NCBI RefSeq assembly: GCF_946887195.1
Contig: NZ_CAMPKE010000022.1
Location: 1 to 48,724, forward strand
Direction of reading: 5' to 3'
Origin: an uncultured Halomonas sp.
Lineage (GTDB): Bacteria; Pseudomonadota; Gammaproteobacteria; Pseudomonadales; Halomonadaceae
DNA length: 48,724 bases
The stretch's first letter is position 1, and the number at the start of each line of letters is the position of its first letter. The notes below the pieces were generated by a model, which saw nothing but the letters and a program-made list of their open reading frames with translations, made no database searches and was not told the DNA's origin. Positions 8,608 through 17,674 of this stretch are shown here, in pieces. A program made the position numbers and the translations under genes.

Positions 8608-9150
8608 TCAACTATCCTGGCCGTCGGCCAGATACTGATCCTTCAACCTGACATAATTGCCGGCGCTATAGGTGAAGAACGCACGCTCGCTATCTTTCAG
8701 CGCACGCAATGGCTTGGCCGGGTTGCCGGCATAGACGTAGCCGCTGTCGAGCCGCTTGCCAGGCGTCACCACCGCACCGGCGGCGATGATGATCTCGTCC
8801 TCGACCACCGCACCGTCCATGACGATCGCTCCCATGCCGACCAGCACCCGGTTACCGATGGAGCAGCCGTGCAGCAGCGCTTTATGACCAACGGTCACGT
8901 CATCGCCAATGCTCAAGGGATGGCCGCCGGGATTGAACTCGCTGGCGTGAGAGATATGCAGCACGCAACCGTCCTGCACGCTGGTGCGTGTGCCGATGCG
9001 GATGCGGTGCATGTCGCCGCGAATCACCGCCATCGGCCACACCGAGCAGTCGTCGCCCAGCACCACATCGCCCAGCACCACACTGCTCGGATCGACATAG
9101 ACGCGCTCGCCGAGACGTGGCGTCAGGCCCTGAAACGGTCGTAATCGCAT
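8608..9150 (-). CDS. Gamma carbonic anhydrase-like hexapeptide protein (YrdA type)
   Basis: 180 aa, a typical length for the YrdA/CaiE branch. It is a left-handed beta-helix protein built of hexapeptide turns (VVLGDVVLGDD, IGNRVLVGMGA, VVEDEIIIAAGA), expected to trimerise. The histidines expected to bind metal at subunit interfaces are present in HISHASEF (around residue 66) and GHKALLHGC (around residue 88). The catalytic activity of this branch is often weak or unproven, so carbonic anhydrase is a family label. It is followed 4 nt after its stop by the palindromic repeat at 8502-8603. Confidence 0.88.
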   Translation of the reverse strand: MRLRPFQGLTPRLGERVYVDPSSVVLGDVVLGDDCSVWPMAVIRGDMHRIRIGTRTSVQDGCVLHISHASEFNPGGHPLSIGDDVTVGHKALLHGCSIGNRVLVGMGAIVMDGAVVEDEIIIAAGAVVTPGKRLDSGYVYAGNPAKPLRALKDSERAFFTYSAGNYVRLKDQYLADGQDS

Positions 9151-9174
9151 GCCATTTCTCCTCTCTGGAAATCG

Positions 9175-10515
9175 CTAGAGTAACCCCGACAGCAATACCA
9201 CCACCATCAGCGGAATCGACACATAACGCACCAGCCCCTGCCACAGTCGAAACCCTCCGCGGCTCGAATCCAGGGCGCGCATCGCTATCTCGTCAGGCAG
9301 TACCCAGGCAGCGAAGGTGGCGATCATGACGCCGCCCACCGGCAGGAAGATCGACGGCGGCACGCTGGTCACCCAGGCGAAGAAGGTCATCCCGCCGAAC
9401 CAGTGCACGTCCGCCATGCTCGAGAACGACAGCACCGAAAGCAGCCCCACCGCCCACACCAGGACACCCACGATCGCCGCCGCATGGCCGCGCTTGAGCC
9501 CGGCGCCATGCAGCATCGACACCATCGGTTCGGCGAGATTGATCGACGAGGTCCAGGCCGCCAGCAGCAGCAAAAGAAAGAAACCGCCCAGCCAGAACGC
9601 GCCGCCGGGCAGCTCGGAGAAGGCGATCGGCAGCGTCACGAACATCAGCCCCGGCCCCTCGGCGGGGTCCATGCCCTGGGTGAAAACCACCGAAAACACC
9701 GCGATACCCGCCAGTATCGCCACCGCCACGTTGAGAATCACGACCGACACCGTCGCCCGCGTCAGGCTCTGGTGATCCGGCATGTAGGCGCCGTAGGCCA
9801 TCAGAGCGCAAGCTCCCACCGCCAGGGTAAAGAAGGCATGTCCCATCGCGCTGATCACCACGTCGACGGTGATCGCACTCGGATCGGGTGTGAACAGCCA
9901 GGCGATCGCCTGTCCGAAGCCCTCGGTCGTGGTGGCATAGACCGCCAGTATCAGCAGAATGACATACAGCAGTGGCATCAATAGATTATTGAGCTTTTCG
10001 AGCCCACCGGACACGCCGGCGGCAACCACCGACATGGTCAGCAACATGAACAGGGTGTGATTGAAGGTCATGCGCAGCGGGTCGGCGAGGAAGCTGTCGA
10101 AGCTGGCGCCGATCTCGGCGGGCGAGCGAGACGCGAAGCTGCCATTGATGGCGCTGATCAGATATTCGATCGACCACCCGGATACCACCGAATAGAACGA
10201 CAGGATGAAAAACACGGTGATCGCACCGAACAGCCCCACCCAGCGCCAGTGCGGCGTGGCTCCGGCCTCGCGCGCCAAGTGGCCGAGCGCCATCATCGGG
10301 CTACGCCGCCCGGCCCGCCCGATCATGATTTCGGCCATCATCACCGGCACGCCCAGCAAGGCCACGAAGATGATGTACAACAGCAGGAACGCCGCGCCGC
10401 CGTTCTCGCCGGTAATGTAGGGAAAACGCCAGATATTACCCAGGCCCACCGCGGCACCGGTGACCGCCAGAATGAATGCACGCCGCGAACCCCAGCGCTC
10501 CACTGTCTCGCTCAT
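9175..10515 (-). CDS. Sodium-dependent transporter, NSS/SNF family
   Basis: 446 aa, with 11-12 predicted membrane helices. The TM1 signature AAVGLGNIWRFPYITGENGG is diagnostic of the neurotransmitter:sodium symporter (LeuT-like) family and includes sodium-site residues. The substrate is probably an amino acid or related compound but cannot be read from sequence. An in-frame ATG 13 codons upstream exists, but the start at 10515 is preceded by AAAGGA at proper spacing. It is transcribed towards the carbonic anhydrase gene with a 24-bp gap and may share its transcript. Confidence 0.9.
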   Translation of the reverse strand: MSETVERWGSRRAFILAVTGAAVGLGNIWRFPYITGENGGAAFLLLYIIFVALLGVPVMMAEIMIGRAGRRSPMMALGHLAREAGATPHWRWVGLFGAITVFFILSFYSVVSGWSIEYLISAINGSFASRSPAEIGASFDSFLADPLRMTFNHTLFMLLTMSVVAAGVSGGLEKLNNLLMPLLYVILLILAVYATTTEGFGQAIAWLFTPDPSAITVDVVISAMGHAFFTLAVGACALMAYGAYMPDHQSLTRATVSVVILNVAVAILAGIAVFSVVFTQGMDPAEGPGLMFVTLPIAFSELPGGAFWLGGFFLLLLLAAWTSSINLAEPMVSMLHGAGLKRGHAAAIVGVLVWAVGLLSVLSFSSMADVHWFGGMTFFAWVTSVPPSIFLPVGGVMIATFAAWVLPDEIAMRALDSSRGGFRLWQGLVRYVSIPLMVVVLLSGLL

Positions 10516-10671
10516 CTTAGTCCTTTGCGTCATGACCCCGATCGGAAGGCGCAAGCCTAATCCACCGCGGACTACATTGAAACAAGGCGCTCATGCCCGC
10601 ATCTAAATGCCAATCGCTGGTTTCACAACAGCCTGTTCCCGACAAGCACCTTCACGACAAGGATTTCGCCA

Positions 10672-12723
10672 ATGTCCAACAATCCGCTGCTCGAGACCCA
10701 TGTCTTGCCACCCTTTGGCGAGATTCAGCCCGACCATGTGGTGCCGGCGATCGAGCGAATCCTCGACGAAAACCGCGCCGCCATCGACCGCCTGGCCGAA
10801 CGCGCCACGCAGCACAGCCCCACCTGGGAAAGCCTGGCCCTGCCGCTCGAGGAACTCAACGACCGATTGTCCCAGGCCTGGTCGCCGGTATCGCATCTCA
10901 ACGGCACCATGAACACGCCCGCGCTGCGCGAGGTTTACCAGGCCTGTCTCGGCAAGCTCTCCGATTACGGCACCTGGCTCGGCCAGCACGAAGGGCTGTT
11001 CCGCGCCTACCAGGCGCTCAAGGACTCGCCGGCGTTTGGCGATCTCGATCATGCCCAGCGCCGCAGCGTGGACAACACCCTGCGCGATTTCCGGCTCGCC
11101 GGTGTCGATCTACCCGCCGAAGAGAAGCGCCGCTACGGCGAGATCCAGTCGCGGCTCTCGGAAATCTGCAATACCTATTCCAATCACGTGCTCGATGCGA
11201 CCCAGGCCTGGCACAAGCAGATCGACGATGTGGCCGACCTCGACGGCCTGCCCGACAGCGCGCTCGATACCCTGAAGGCCAATGCCGAGGCCAAGAATGC
11301 CACCGGCTACCGCATCACCCTCGACTTCCCCAGCTTCTTCCCGGTGGTGACCTACGCGCACGATCGGGAGCTGCGCCGCGAGGTCTACATCGCGTTCGTC
11401 ACCCGCGCCTCCGACCAAGGCCCTCAGGCCGGCGAATACGACAACGCGCCGATGATCGAAGAGATCCTCGCCTTGCGCCATGAGTTGGTGACACTGCTCG
11501 GCTTCGACACCTACGCCGATTTCTCACTGGCCACCAAGATGGCCGATTCGCCGCGCCAGGTTCTCGATTTTCTCGACGACCTGGCGAGTCGCGCCCACCC
11601 GCAGGCGCAGGAGGAGTTCAACGAACTCGACGCCTTCGCCAAGGAGACGCTGGGAATCGACGATCTGCAACCCTGGGATGTCGGCTACGCCAGCGAGAAG
11701 CTGCGCGAGTCGCGCTATGCGATCTCCCAGGAGCAGTTGCGTCCGTACTTCCCGGCGCCCAAGGTCATCGATGGCCTGTTCAGGGTAACCGAAACCCTGT
11801 ATGGCGTTACGTTCGTCGAGGACGACAGCGCCCCGCGCTACCATCCCGATGTGCGCTATTTCGAGATTCGCGAATGCGGCGCGCCGATCGCCGGTTTCTA
11901 TCTCGATCTCTACGCCCGCGAGGGCAAGCGTGGCGGCGCCTGGATGGACGAGTGCCGGGTGCGACGTCAGCGCGAAGACGGCAGCCTGCAACTGCCGGTC
12001 GCCTATCTGACCTGCAACTTCACCCGCCCGGTGGGTGGCAAGCCGGCGCTGCTGACCCACGATGAAGTGACCACGCTGTTCCACGAATTCGGCCATGGCC
12101 TGCACCATATGCTGACCCAGCAGGATGTCGCCGATGTGTCCGGTATCAATGGCGTGGCCTGGGACGCGGTGGAACTGCCCAGCCAGTTCATGGAGAACTT
12201 CTGCTGGGAGCGCGAAGGGCTCGACATGATCGCCGCGCACGTCGATACCGGCGAGCGCCTGCCCGATGAGCTGCTCGGCAAGCTGCAGGCGGCGAAGAAC
12301 TTCCAGTCGGCGATGGGCATGCTGCGTCAGGTCGAATTCTCGCTGTTCGATTTCCGCCTGCATCATGAGCTCATCAAGCCGTCGGCCGGCGAGGTCCAGG
12401 CACTGCTCGATGAAATCCGCGACCGGCTCTCGGTGGTGCCCCGCTCCCCGCTGAATCGCTTCCAGAACAGCTTCGGGCATATCTTCGCCGGCGGCTACGC
12501 GGCGGGCTACTACAGCTACAAGTGGGCCGAAGTGCTCTCGGCCGACGCCTTCAGCGCCTTCGAGGAGGCCGGTGTGTTCGATGCCGATACCGGCGCGCGC
12601 TTTCGTCACGAGATTCTCGAACAGGGCGGCTCGCGCGATGCCGCCGAGCTGTTCCGCGCGTTCCGTGGCCGCGAACCCAGCGTCGAGCCACTATTGCGCC
12701 ACAGCGGCATTCGCGCCGCCTGA
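10672..12723 (+). CDS. prlC: Oligopeptidase A (M3 family metallopeptidase)
   Basis: 683 aa, matching E. coli PrlC/OpdA (about 680). Cytosolic zinc endopeptidase that degrades short peptides and cleaved signal peptides. The zinc site HEFGH is at residues 471-475 in TLFHEFGHGLHHML, with the third ligand expected in the downstream SQFMENFCWE helix. C-terminal GYAAGYYSYKWAEVLSADAF is a family hallmark. AAGGA precedes the ATG. The yheV-like gene follows after 21 bp. Confidence 0.96.
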   Translation: MSNNPLLETHVLPPFGEIQPDHVVPAIERILDENRAAIDRLAERATQHSPTWESLALPLEELNDRLSQAWSPVSHLNGTMNTPALREVYQACLGKLSDYGTWLGQHEGLFRAYQALKDSPAFGDLDHAQRRSVDNTLRDFRLAGVDLPAEEKRRYGEIQSRLSEICNTYSNHVLDATQAWHKQIDDVADLDGLPDSALDTLKANAEAKNATGYRITLDFPSFFPVVTYAHDRELRREVYIAFVTRASDQGPQAGEYDNAPMIEEILALRHELVTLLGFDTYADFSLATKMADSPRQVLDFLDDLASRAHPQAQEEFNELDAFAKETLGIDDLQPWDVGYASEKLRESRYAISQEQLRPYFPAPKVIDGLFRVTETLYGVTFVEDDSAPRYHPDVRYFEIRECGAPIAGFYLDLYAREGKRGGAWMDECRVRRQREDGSLQLPVAYLTCNFTRPVGGKPALLTHDEVTTLFHEFGHGLHHMLTQQDVADVSGINGVAWDAVELPSQFMENFCWEREGLDMIAAHVDTGERLPDELLGKLQAAKNFQSAMGMLRQVEFSLFDFRLHHELIKPSAGEVQALLDEIRDRLSVVPRSPLNRFQNSFGHIFAGGYAAGYYSYKWAEVLSADAFSAFEEAGVFDADTGARFRHEILEQGGSRDAAELFRAFRGREPSVEPLLRHSGIRAA

Positions 12724-12744
12724 GTGGCCTGGATAGGAGACAAT

Positions 12745-12990
12745 ATGCCGATACCCAAACGCTTTATCGCCGGTGCCATCTGCCCGCGCTGCGCAGGCAT
12801 GGATAAGGTGCGCACCTGGGAGCAGAACGGCATTCGCTATCGCGATTGCGTGGCCTGCGACTTCTTCGAGCAGTTACCGATCGAGGAGCCCGGAGCCGAT
12901 AGCGAACTCGAGACACGCGTCAATCGCCCCCGCGAAGAGCAGCAAAGAAACGACGTGCAGACGGTGCGGATTCTCGACCCCAAGGGCTGA
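12745..12990 (+). CDS. yheV: YheV family putative zinc-ribbon protein
   Basis: 81 aa. Two Cys pairs, CPRC near residue 13 and CVAC near residue 37, form an apparent zinc ribbon; the C terminus carries the family's conserved VQTVRILDP. No function is established for the family. The start at 12745 is supported by AGGAGA seven bases upstream, and a longer in-frame start overlaps the prlC stop. It is likely co-transcribed with prlC. The strong hairpin at 13009-13043 ends the unit. Confidence 0.85.
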   Translation: MPIPKRFIAGAICPRCAGMDKVRTWEQNGIRYRDCVACDFFEQLPIEEPGADSELETRVNRPREEQQRNDVQTVRILDPKG

Positions 12991-13008
12991 AATCTGACGA
13001 CCCTCCAG

Positions 13009-13043
13009 GACGACAAAGCCTCCCGCTGGGAGGCTTTGTCGTC
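13009..13043. terminator. Bidirectional intrinsic terminator between yheV and sodC
   Basis: Perfect 16-bp stem: left arm GACGACAAAGCCTCCC, loop GCT, right arm GGGAGGCTTTGTCGTC. It lies between two convergent genes (yheV on plus ending at 12990, sodC on minus ending at 13067). The T-run is short on both sides, but stem strength and location argue for termination in both directions. Confidence 0.85.
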
Positions 13044-13066
13044 TTCGCAAGATGGAACGTGCGGGA

Positions 13067-13594
13067 CTATTGCTCGACGGTACCGCAGGCGACACGACCA
13101 CCGCCGCCGCCCAGCTTGGGCTCGTCGGAGTAGGTATCGCCGCCTTCGTGAATCATCAGCGCGCGGCCTTCGAGATCCGCCACCTCCAATCGCGGCGCCA
13201 GTACCGGGGTCGTGGCGTTGCCATCCTGATCGACCATCAGCACCGGCAGATCGCCGAGATGGCCTTCGCCATAAGGCCCCTGGTGGGTCCCGGTATCTTC
13301 GGGGTCGAGGTGAGCGCCGGCAGCGCCCGCCGGCGTCATCTCGCCATTCTCCTCCTTGGGCTCGCAACTCGCGTTCTGATGAACGTGAAAGCCGTGCATT
13401 CCGGCGTTCAGGCCCGATAGATCGGGCGTCAGCAACAGGCCGTACTCGCCATCCTCGACGGTTACCGTGCCGATGCTATCGCCCACACCATCCTGGCTGA
13501 CCTCGTGAATTTCGATCTGCTGGGCGGCCTGTGCGGTGCCTGCCAGTAGCAGCGAAGCGCCCAGTCCCAGCGCCAGATTGCTTATCCGTTTCAT
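13067..13594 (-). CDS. sodC: Periplasmic Cu/Zn superoxide dismutase
   Basis: 175 aa with a Sec signal peptide (MKRISNLALG start, AQA-type cleavage around residue 22). Metal ligands are visible: HGFHVHQN (copper histidines), GAHLDP and GEGHLGDLP (zinc/bridging region), and LMIHEGGD. Two cysteines (CEPKEE and VACGTV) should form the conserved disulfide. It converts superoxide to hydrogen peroxide in the periplasm. The start at 13594 is chosen because AGGAG lies 7-8 nt upstream; longer readings would precede the signal peptide. It is monocistronic, bounded by the bidirectional terminator. Confidence 0.95.
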   Translation of the reverse strand: MKRISNLALGLGASLLLAGTAQAAQQIEIHEVSQDGVGDSIGTVTVEDGEYGLLLTPDLSGLNAGMHGFHVHQNASCEPKEENGEMTPAGAAGAHLDPEDTGTHQGPYGEGHLGDLPVLMVDQDGNATTPVLAPRLEVADLEGRALMIHEGGDTYSDEPKLGGGGGRVACGTVEQ

Positions 13595-13696
13595 GTCTTG
13601 ACTCCTATCCATGGGTTCGACGTGCAACGTGCAATCTCAGGCTAGTCAAGGCGCTCGGCTAGTGCCAAGCGGCTCTCTGGGCGTCGATCAGAGGCG

Positions 13697-14536
13697 CTAC
13701 TTTAGATTGTCGAGGACCCTCAGCGCTGGAGTGGCCTGATTGAGCGTATAGAAATGCAGGCCCGGTGCGCCGCCATCGAGCAGGCGCTGGCAGAGATCCG
13801 ACACCACCTCTTCGCCGAAGGCGGCAATGCTCTCGCTATCGTCGCCGTAGGCCTCGAGCTGTTTACGCACCCAGCGTGGAATATCGGCGCCACAGGCATC
13901 CGAGAAGCGTGCCAGCTTGGTGTAGTTGGTGATCGGCATGATACCCGGCACGATCGGCGTTTCGACGCCGAGCGCGCGGGCACGCTCGACGAAATGAAAG
14001 TAGGCTTCGGCGTTGAAGAAGTACTGGGTGATCGCCAGGTTGGCGCCGGCGCGTACCTTGCGCACGAAGTTCTGGAGATCCTTCTCGAAGCTCGGCGCCT
14101 GGGGATGAGCCTCGGGGTAGGCAGCCACGGCGATCTCGAAGTGATCACCGGTCTCGGCGCGAATGAACTCGACCAGCTCGTTGGCGTAGCGCAGCTCGCC
14201 GATGCCACCCATGCCCGAGGGCAGATCGCCGCGCAGCGCCACCAGGCTATCGATGCCGTTCTCGCGGTAACTGGTCAGGAGTTCGCGCAGCGCGCCCTTG
14301 TCGCTGCCGACGCACGATAGATGCGGTGCGGTGTTGATGCCGCATTCGCGCACGCGCTTCACCGTGGTGTAGGTGCGCTCCTGGGTCGAGCCGCCGGCAC
14401 CGTAGGTCACCGAGAAGAAACGCGGCTTGCGCTCGGCCAGGGCATCGCGCGCCAGCATCAGCTTTTCCCGGCCGGCATCGGTATTCGGCGGGAAGAATTC
14501 GAAACTGATACCCAGCGGGTGCTCGTTGACGCTCAT
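13697..14536 (-). CDS. metF: 5,10-methylenetetrahydrofolate reductase
   Basis: 279 aa. FAD-dependent TIM-barrel enzyme making 5-methyltetrahydrofolate for methionine synthesis. Recognisable family segments: SFEFFPPNT at the N terminus, SVTYGAGGSTQERT, PHLSCVG, LVALRGDLP, ITQYFFNAEAYF and VPGIMPITN. The start at 14536 is chosen over the in-frame ATG at 14551 because GAGGG lies 9 nt upstream and the family N terminus begins there. It shares methionine-cycle function with ahcY and metK, which lie 27-30 kb away in this window. Its leader contains interleaved inverted repeats (14614-14691). Confidence 0.96.
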   Translation of the reverse strand: MSVNEHPLGISFEFFPPNTDAGREKLMLARDALAERKPRFFSVTYGAGGSTQERTYTTVKRVRECGINTAPHLSCVGSDKGALRELLTSYRENGIDSLVALRGDLPSGMGGIGELRYANELVEFIRAETGDHFEIAVAAYPEAHPQAPSFEKDLQNFVRKVRAGANLAITQYFFNAEAYFHFVERARALGVETPIVPGIMPITNYTKLARFSDACGADIPRWVRKQLEAYGDDSESIAAFGEEVVSDLCQRLLDGGAPGLHFYTLNQATPALRVLDNLK

Positions 14537-14613
14537 CGGCTCAACCCTCATGAATCGTATGCGTGTTTTTCGTCTTGGGGCTCGCGCGTCGCCGCGTAAG
14601 CGGCAGCGAAAAC

Positions 14614-14691
14614 CTTGATGGATACTGGCATTGTGCCCATCAAGATTGCCTTGGACCAATGAAAGTTTCGCGCATCAGTATCAATGCCAGT
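14614..14691 (-). promoter_or_regulatory. Structured metF leader with interleaved inverted repeats
   Basis: In the metF sense the order is A (ACTGGCATTG, 14691-14682), B (CTTGATGG, 14644-14637), A' (CAATGCCAGT, 14633-14624), B' (CCATCAAG, 14621-14614). Both A/A' (10 bp) and B/B' (8 bp) are perfect complements, and the order A-B-A'-B' means the helices are either mutually exclusive or form a pseudoknot. A GCCGC/GCGGC hairpin follows nearer to metF. The 172-bp stretch has no convincing gene. Function as a cis-regulator is inference. Confidence 0.45.
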
Positions 14692-14708
14692 CATGCTGGC
14701 GGAAGGCG

Positions 14709-15674
14709 TCATCGCGGCGGATACGACGCCTGCGTCGCCTGACAATCCCCGCCGGTCAGGCAGGCTTCGCCCTCGAGTTGCAGCGTGGCGTGGGTGATCC
14801 CGAAGCGCTCGCGCAGCAGCGCATAGGCTTGGCTGAGTACGCGCGCGTGATCGGCATCGTCGCGCACCACCAGGTGCAGGCTGAGTAGTGGGTCCTGCGG
14901 CGTCAGGCCCCATACGTGCAGGTCGTGCAGGCTTTCGACGCCATCCAGCGCTTCCAGCGCCTCACGAATCCGGGCGACTTCGACGCCATCCGGCGTGCCT
15001 TCGAGCAAGGTATGCGCCGAGCGCCGCACGATCTGCCAGGCGCCGCGCAGGATCAATGCCGCGGCCAGCATCGAAAGTAGCGGGTCGGCGGCGTTCCAGC
15101 CCGTGAACCAGATGATCAGCGATGCGGCGATGGCGGCAACCGAGCCGAGCAGATCGCCCATCACATGCATCGCCGCGCCGCGCAGGTTGATATTGCCCTG
15201 ATCGCCCTGGTGAAGAATCGCAAAGGCGGCGATATTGACCAATAACCCGATGATCGCGATGAATAGCATCGGACCGGCGAGCACCTCGACGGGCGACACC
15301 AGGCGCTCGATGGCCGAGTAGACGATCCAGATCGCTATCGCGAACAGCGTCAGGCCATTGACGAATGCCGCCAGCACCTGGAAACGCCGATAACCGAAGG
15401 TACGCTGGCGATCCGGCGAGCGCGCGCCCAGGCGAAACGCCACCAGCGCCATGGCAAGCGAGGCGCTATCGCTGAACATGTGGCCGGCATCGGCCAGCAG
15501 CGCCAGCGAGCCCGAGACGATGCCGCCGACGATTTCGGCCAGCATGAAACCCGCCGTGAGCAGCAAGGCCCAGCGCACCCGCTTCTCGCTATCAGGGGTG
15601 ACCGTCGGGGCATGATCATGATCGTGCGCATGACCGTGTGCGTGGTCACCGTGCGATGATTCATCGCGCGCCAT
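14709..15674 (-). CDS. Cation diffusion facilitator, CzcD/ZitB type
   Basis: 321 aa. N-terminal His-rich segment (HGDHAHGHAHDHDHA), six membrane helices, and the CDF transport site in TM2 (ALLADAGHMFSDSASL) and TM5 (HVMGDLLGS); the C-terminal domain contains LHDLHVWGLTPQD, the family's metal-binding motif. It is a zinc/cadmium/cobalt proton antiporter of the inner membrane. AGGAG precedes the ATG. Its promoter at 15705-15735 is of MerR type with a dyad nearly identical to that of the second CDF gene at 20281-20925. Confidence 0.92.
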   Translation of the reverse strand: MARDESSHGDHAHGHAHDHDHAPTVTPDSEKRVRWALLLTAGFMLAEIVGGIVSGSLALLADAGHMFSDSASLAMALVAFRLGARSPDRQRTFGYRRFQVLAAFVNGLTLFAIAIWIVYSAIERLVSPVEVLAGPMLFIAIIGLLVNIAAFAILHQGDQGNINLRGAAMHVMGDLLGSVAAIAASLIIWFTGWNAADPLLSMLAAALILRGAWQIVRRSAHTLLEGTPDGVEVARIREALEALDGVESLHDLHVWGLTPQDPLLSLHLVVRDDADHARVLSQAYALLRERFGITHATLQLEGEACLTGGDCQATQASYPPR

Positions 15675-15704
15675 GCCGTTCTCCTATCGATCCATCACTG
15701 CGCC

Positions 15705-15735
15705 ATTGTCCTGCCTATAGCCACTATAGGGTCAA
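15705..15735 (-). promoter_or_regulatory. MerR-type promoter/operator of the CDF gene
   Basis: Minus strand: -35 TTGACC (15735-15730), 19-nt spacer, -10 GACAAT (15710-15705). Centred in the long spacer is a perfect 7-3-7 palindrome, CCTATAG-TGG-CTATAGG. A 19-bp spacer with a central dyad is characteristic of promoters activated by MerR-family metal sensors; the half-site CCCTATAG resembles CadR/PbrR operators. Confidence 0.82.
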
Positions 15736-15740
15736 GCCCC

Positions 15741-16610
15741 CTACCTGAAGCCTAGCCGGCCACTGCCCACCAGCATACCCAGGGTAATCAGCGCGGCGGC
15801 CACCGCCAGTAGCGGGGTCGGCTCGGCATAGCCGGTCGCGATCAGCACCAGGGTCGAGAGCAGCGGCGTGAAATAGGCGAGCAGGCCGAGCAGGCGCAGA
15901 TCGCCGTGCTTGACGCCGATATCCCAGGTGAAGAACGCACTGCCCACCGGCCCCAGGCCCAGGCCGATCACGCCCAGCCAGCCGATGCCCTCGGGCCATC
16001 GCGAGGGTTCGAACAGCCAGTGGCAAAGTGCCGCCAGCAGCGCGGTGACCAGACAGAAGCCGCCCACCGCCGCCGTCGGGACGCTCCGGGTCATTCTCGA
16101 TAGCACGGAATACGCACTCCACACGAAAGCGCAGGCGAACGCCGCCGTATAACCCAGCGTACTGCCGCCACCGCCGACATCGCCGCCGACCAGCAGCGCC
16201 GCGCCGATGAACCCCAGCGCCCCGCCGGCGACATGAATGGCCCGGAGCCGCTCGCCGGGCAGCAGCGCGACGAGCACCACGATCAGCAGTGGCCATAGGT
16301 AGCTGATCAATCCGGCATTGGCCGGCGGTGCATTCTGCTGGGCGATGAAATAGAGCGCGTGATAGCCGAACAGGCCGCCGACACCCAGCGCCCATACCTT
16401 GAGCGGCTGCTTGAGCGGCGCGATCAAGGATTCGCCACGAATGCCCAACCACACGGCAAAGCAGGCGAAGGCGATGGCGAAGGCCAGCGCGGTGAGCAGA
16501 AACGGCGGCACCGGTCCGGCGAGTTGGGTCAGCGCCGCGAGCAGCGCCCAATTGAGTACCGTGGTGGCGCCAATGGCGGTGGCGCGATGGTTCGGCGCAG
16601 GTATCGTCAT
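15741..16610 (-). CDS. EamA (DMT superfamily) transporter
   Basis: 289 aa with about ten membrane helices arranged as two EamA repeats (first repeat about residues 15-135, second about 150-285). It has the family-typical GYHALYFIAQQNAPPANAGL-like helix 4 segment and GLGPVGSAFFTWDIGVKHGD in the second repeat. It is an exporter or permease of small metabolites; the substrate is unknown. The start at 16610 follows normal family length; upstream in-frame sequence lacks membrane character. It is divergent from the AEC transporter gene. The metal-responsive promoter of the next gene lies a few bases beyond its stop. Confidence 0.82.
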   Translation of the reverse strand: MTIPAPNHRATAIGATTVLNWALLAALTQLAGPVPPFLLTALAFAIAFACFAVWLGIRGESLIAPLKQPLKVWALGVGGLFGYHALYFIAQQNAPPANAGLISYLWPLLIVVLVALLPGERLRAIHVAGGALGFIGAALLVGGDVGGGGSTLGYTAAFACAFVWSAYSVLSRMTRSVPTAAVGGFCLVTALLAALCHWLFEPSRWPEGIGWLGVIGLGLGPVGSAFFTWDIGVKHGDLRLLGLLAYFTPLLSTLVLIATGYAEPTPLLAVAAALITLGMLVGSGRLGFR

Positions 16611-16744
16611 GGTGATGGCCAAGAGGGGAAAGAGAGCGAGTCTGGCGCAGGATCGTTGGCAAAACTTGTCGAATCCTGACCTGCCATTTTGCGCACATTG
16701 CGGGCATGATGACGCCTTTCCGGCCCCAACATGCGAAACCGCCG

Positions 16745-17674
16745 ATGCTCGATGTCGATCTTTCACAACCGCTATGGATGCTGCTGGCCTTCGTCGGGCT
16801 AGGCTGGATCTGTGCGCGCCGCCTGGCGGTGGATCCGCGCCCCATCGCCACGCTGTTGATCTACATCATCGCACCGCTGACCTTCTTTCGCGGCCTGACG
16901 CTCGGCGGCCCGACCGTCGATTACCTGCTGCTGACAGCGGCGCTGTTCACGCTGTCGAGCGCGATGTGCCTGGCGGTCAGCTATGTGGCGCGGCCGTTCT
17001 TCGCCTCGCAGGAAGCGGCGCTACTGGCCTTTTCGGCAGGCACCGGCAACACCGGCTATTTCGGGCTGCCCATCGCCATGGTGCTGCTGCCGCCGGAAGG
17101 GGTGACGCAATATCTGTTCTGCCTGCTGGGCACCAACCTGTTCGAATTCACCGTCGGCTACTACATCAGCGCGCGCGGCCAGTTCTCGGTGCGCCAGAGC
17201 GTGGCCAAGATCGTGCGCCTGCCGTTGGTCTATGCGTTCGCCGCCGCACTGCTGGTCAGCGGGATCGGACTCTCATTGCCCGGCGTGGTGGTGGAAGGGC
17301 TCGACTACTTCAAGTACTGCTATACGGTACTCGGCATGATGATCATCGGCATGACGCTGGGCCGGGTGTCGATGCGCGAGGTCGATACACGCTTCATCCT
17401 GGCCTGTGTCGCGGCGCGCTACCTGCTCTGGCCATTGGTCAGCCTGCTGACGGTATTGGGGCTACAGGCGACTGTCGGGATCTCCGCGCAGCTTGCCATG
17501 GTGCTGTTGCTGCTCGGCGTGGTGCCGATGGCCGCCAATGTGGTGGTAGTCGCCATGCAACTGAACATCCGCCCCGAAAAAGGCGCCATCGCGGTGCTGC
17601 TGACCACACTGGCCGCGCCGCTGCTGATCCCCTTTTATCTGGCTGGGTTGCTGGCGTTGGCCGGCTTGCAGTGA
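16745..17674 (+). CDS. AEC (auxin efflux carrier) family transporter
   Basis: 309 aa with about ten helices in the inverted 5+5 arrangement of the AEC/BART superfamily. GTGNTGYFGLPIAM near residue 94 is the broken-helix motif of the first repeat; GVVPMAANVVVVAMQ near residue 259 is that of the second. Bacterial members export or import small organic acids such as malate; the substrate here is unknown. An in-frame ATG lies 13 codons upstream at 16706; I chose 16745 because MLDVDLSQPLWMLLAFVGLG starts where family members do. Neither start has a strong ribosome site. The 3' end overlaps the convergent AraC gene by 40 bp. Confidence 0.82.
   Translation: MLDVDLSQPLWMLLAFVGLGWICARRLAVDPRPIATLLIYIIAPLTFFRGLTLGGPTVDYLLLTAALFTLSSAMCLAVSYVARPFFASQEAALLAFSAGTGNTGYFGLPIAMVLLPPEGVTQYLFCLLGTNLFEFTVGYYISARGQFSVRQSVAKIVRLPLVYAFAAALLVSGIGLSLPGVVVEGLDYFKYCYTVLGMMIIGMTLGRVSMREVDTRFILACVAARYLLWPLVSLLTVLGLQATVGISAQLAMVLLLLGVVPMAANVVVVAMQLNIRPEKGAIAVLLTTLAAPLLIPFYLAGLLALAGLQ

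Noticed and set aside
11524..12609. Open frame of 361 codons antisense to prlC
   Set aside because: Shadow of a certain M3 peptidase gene.
14548..14694. Possible 48-aa ORF between the CDF gene and metF
   Set aside because: No ribosome site, codon use unlike neighbours, and the region is better explained by the inverted repeats of the metF leader.
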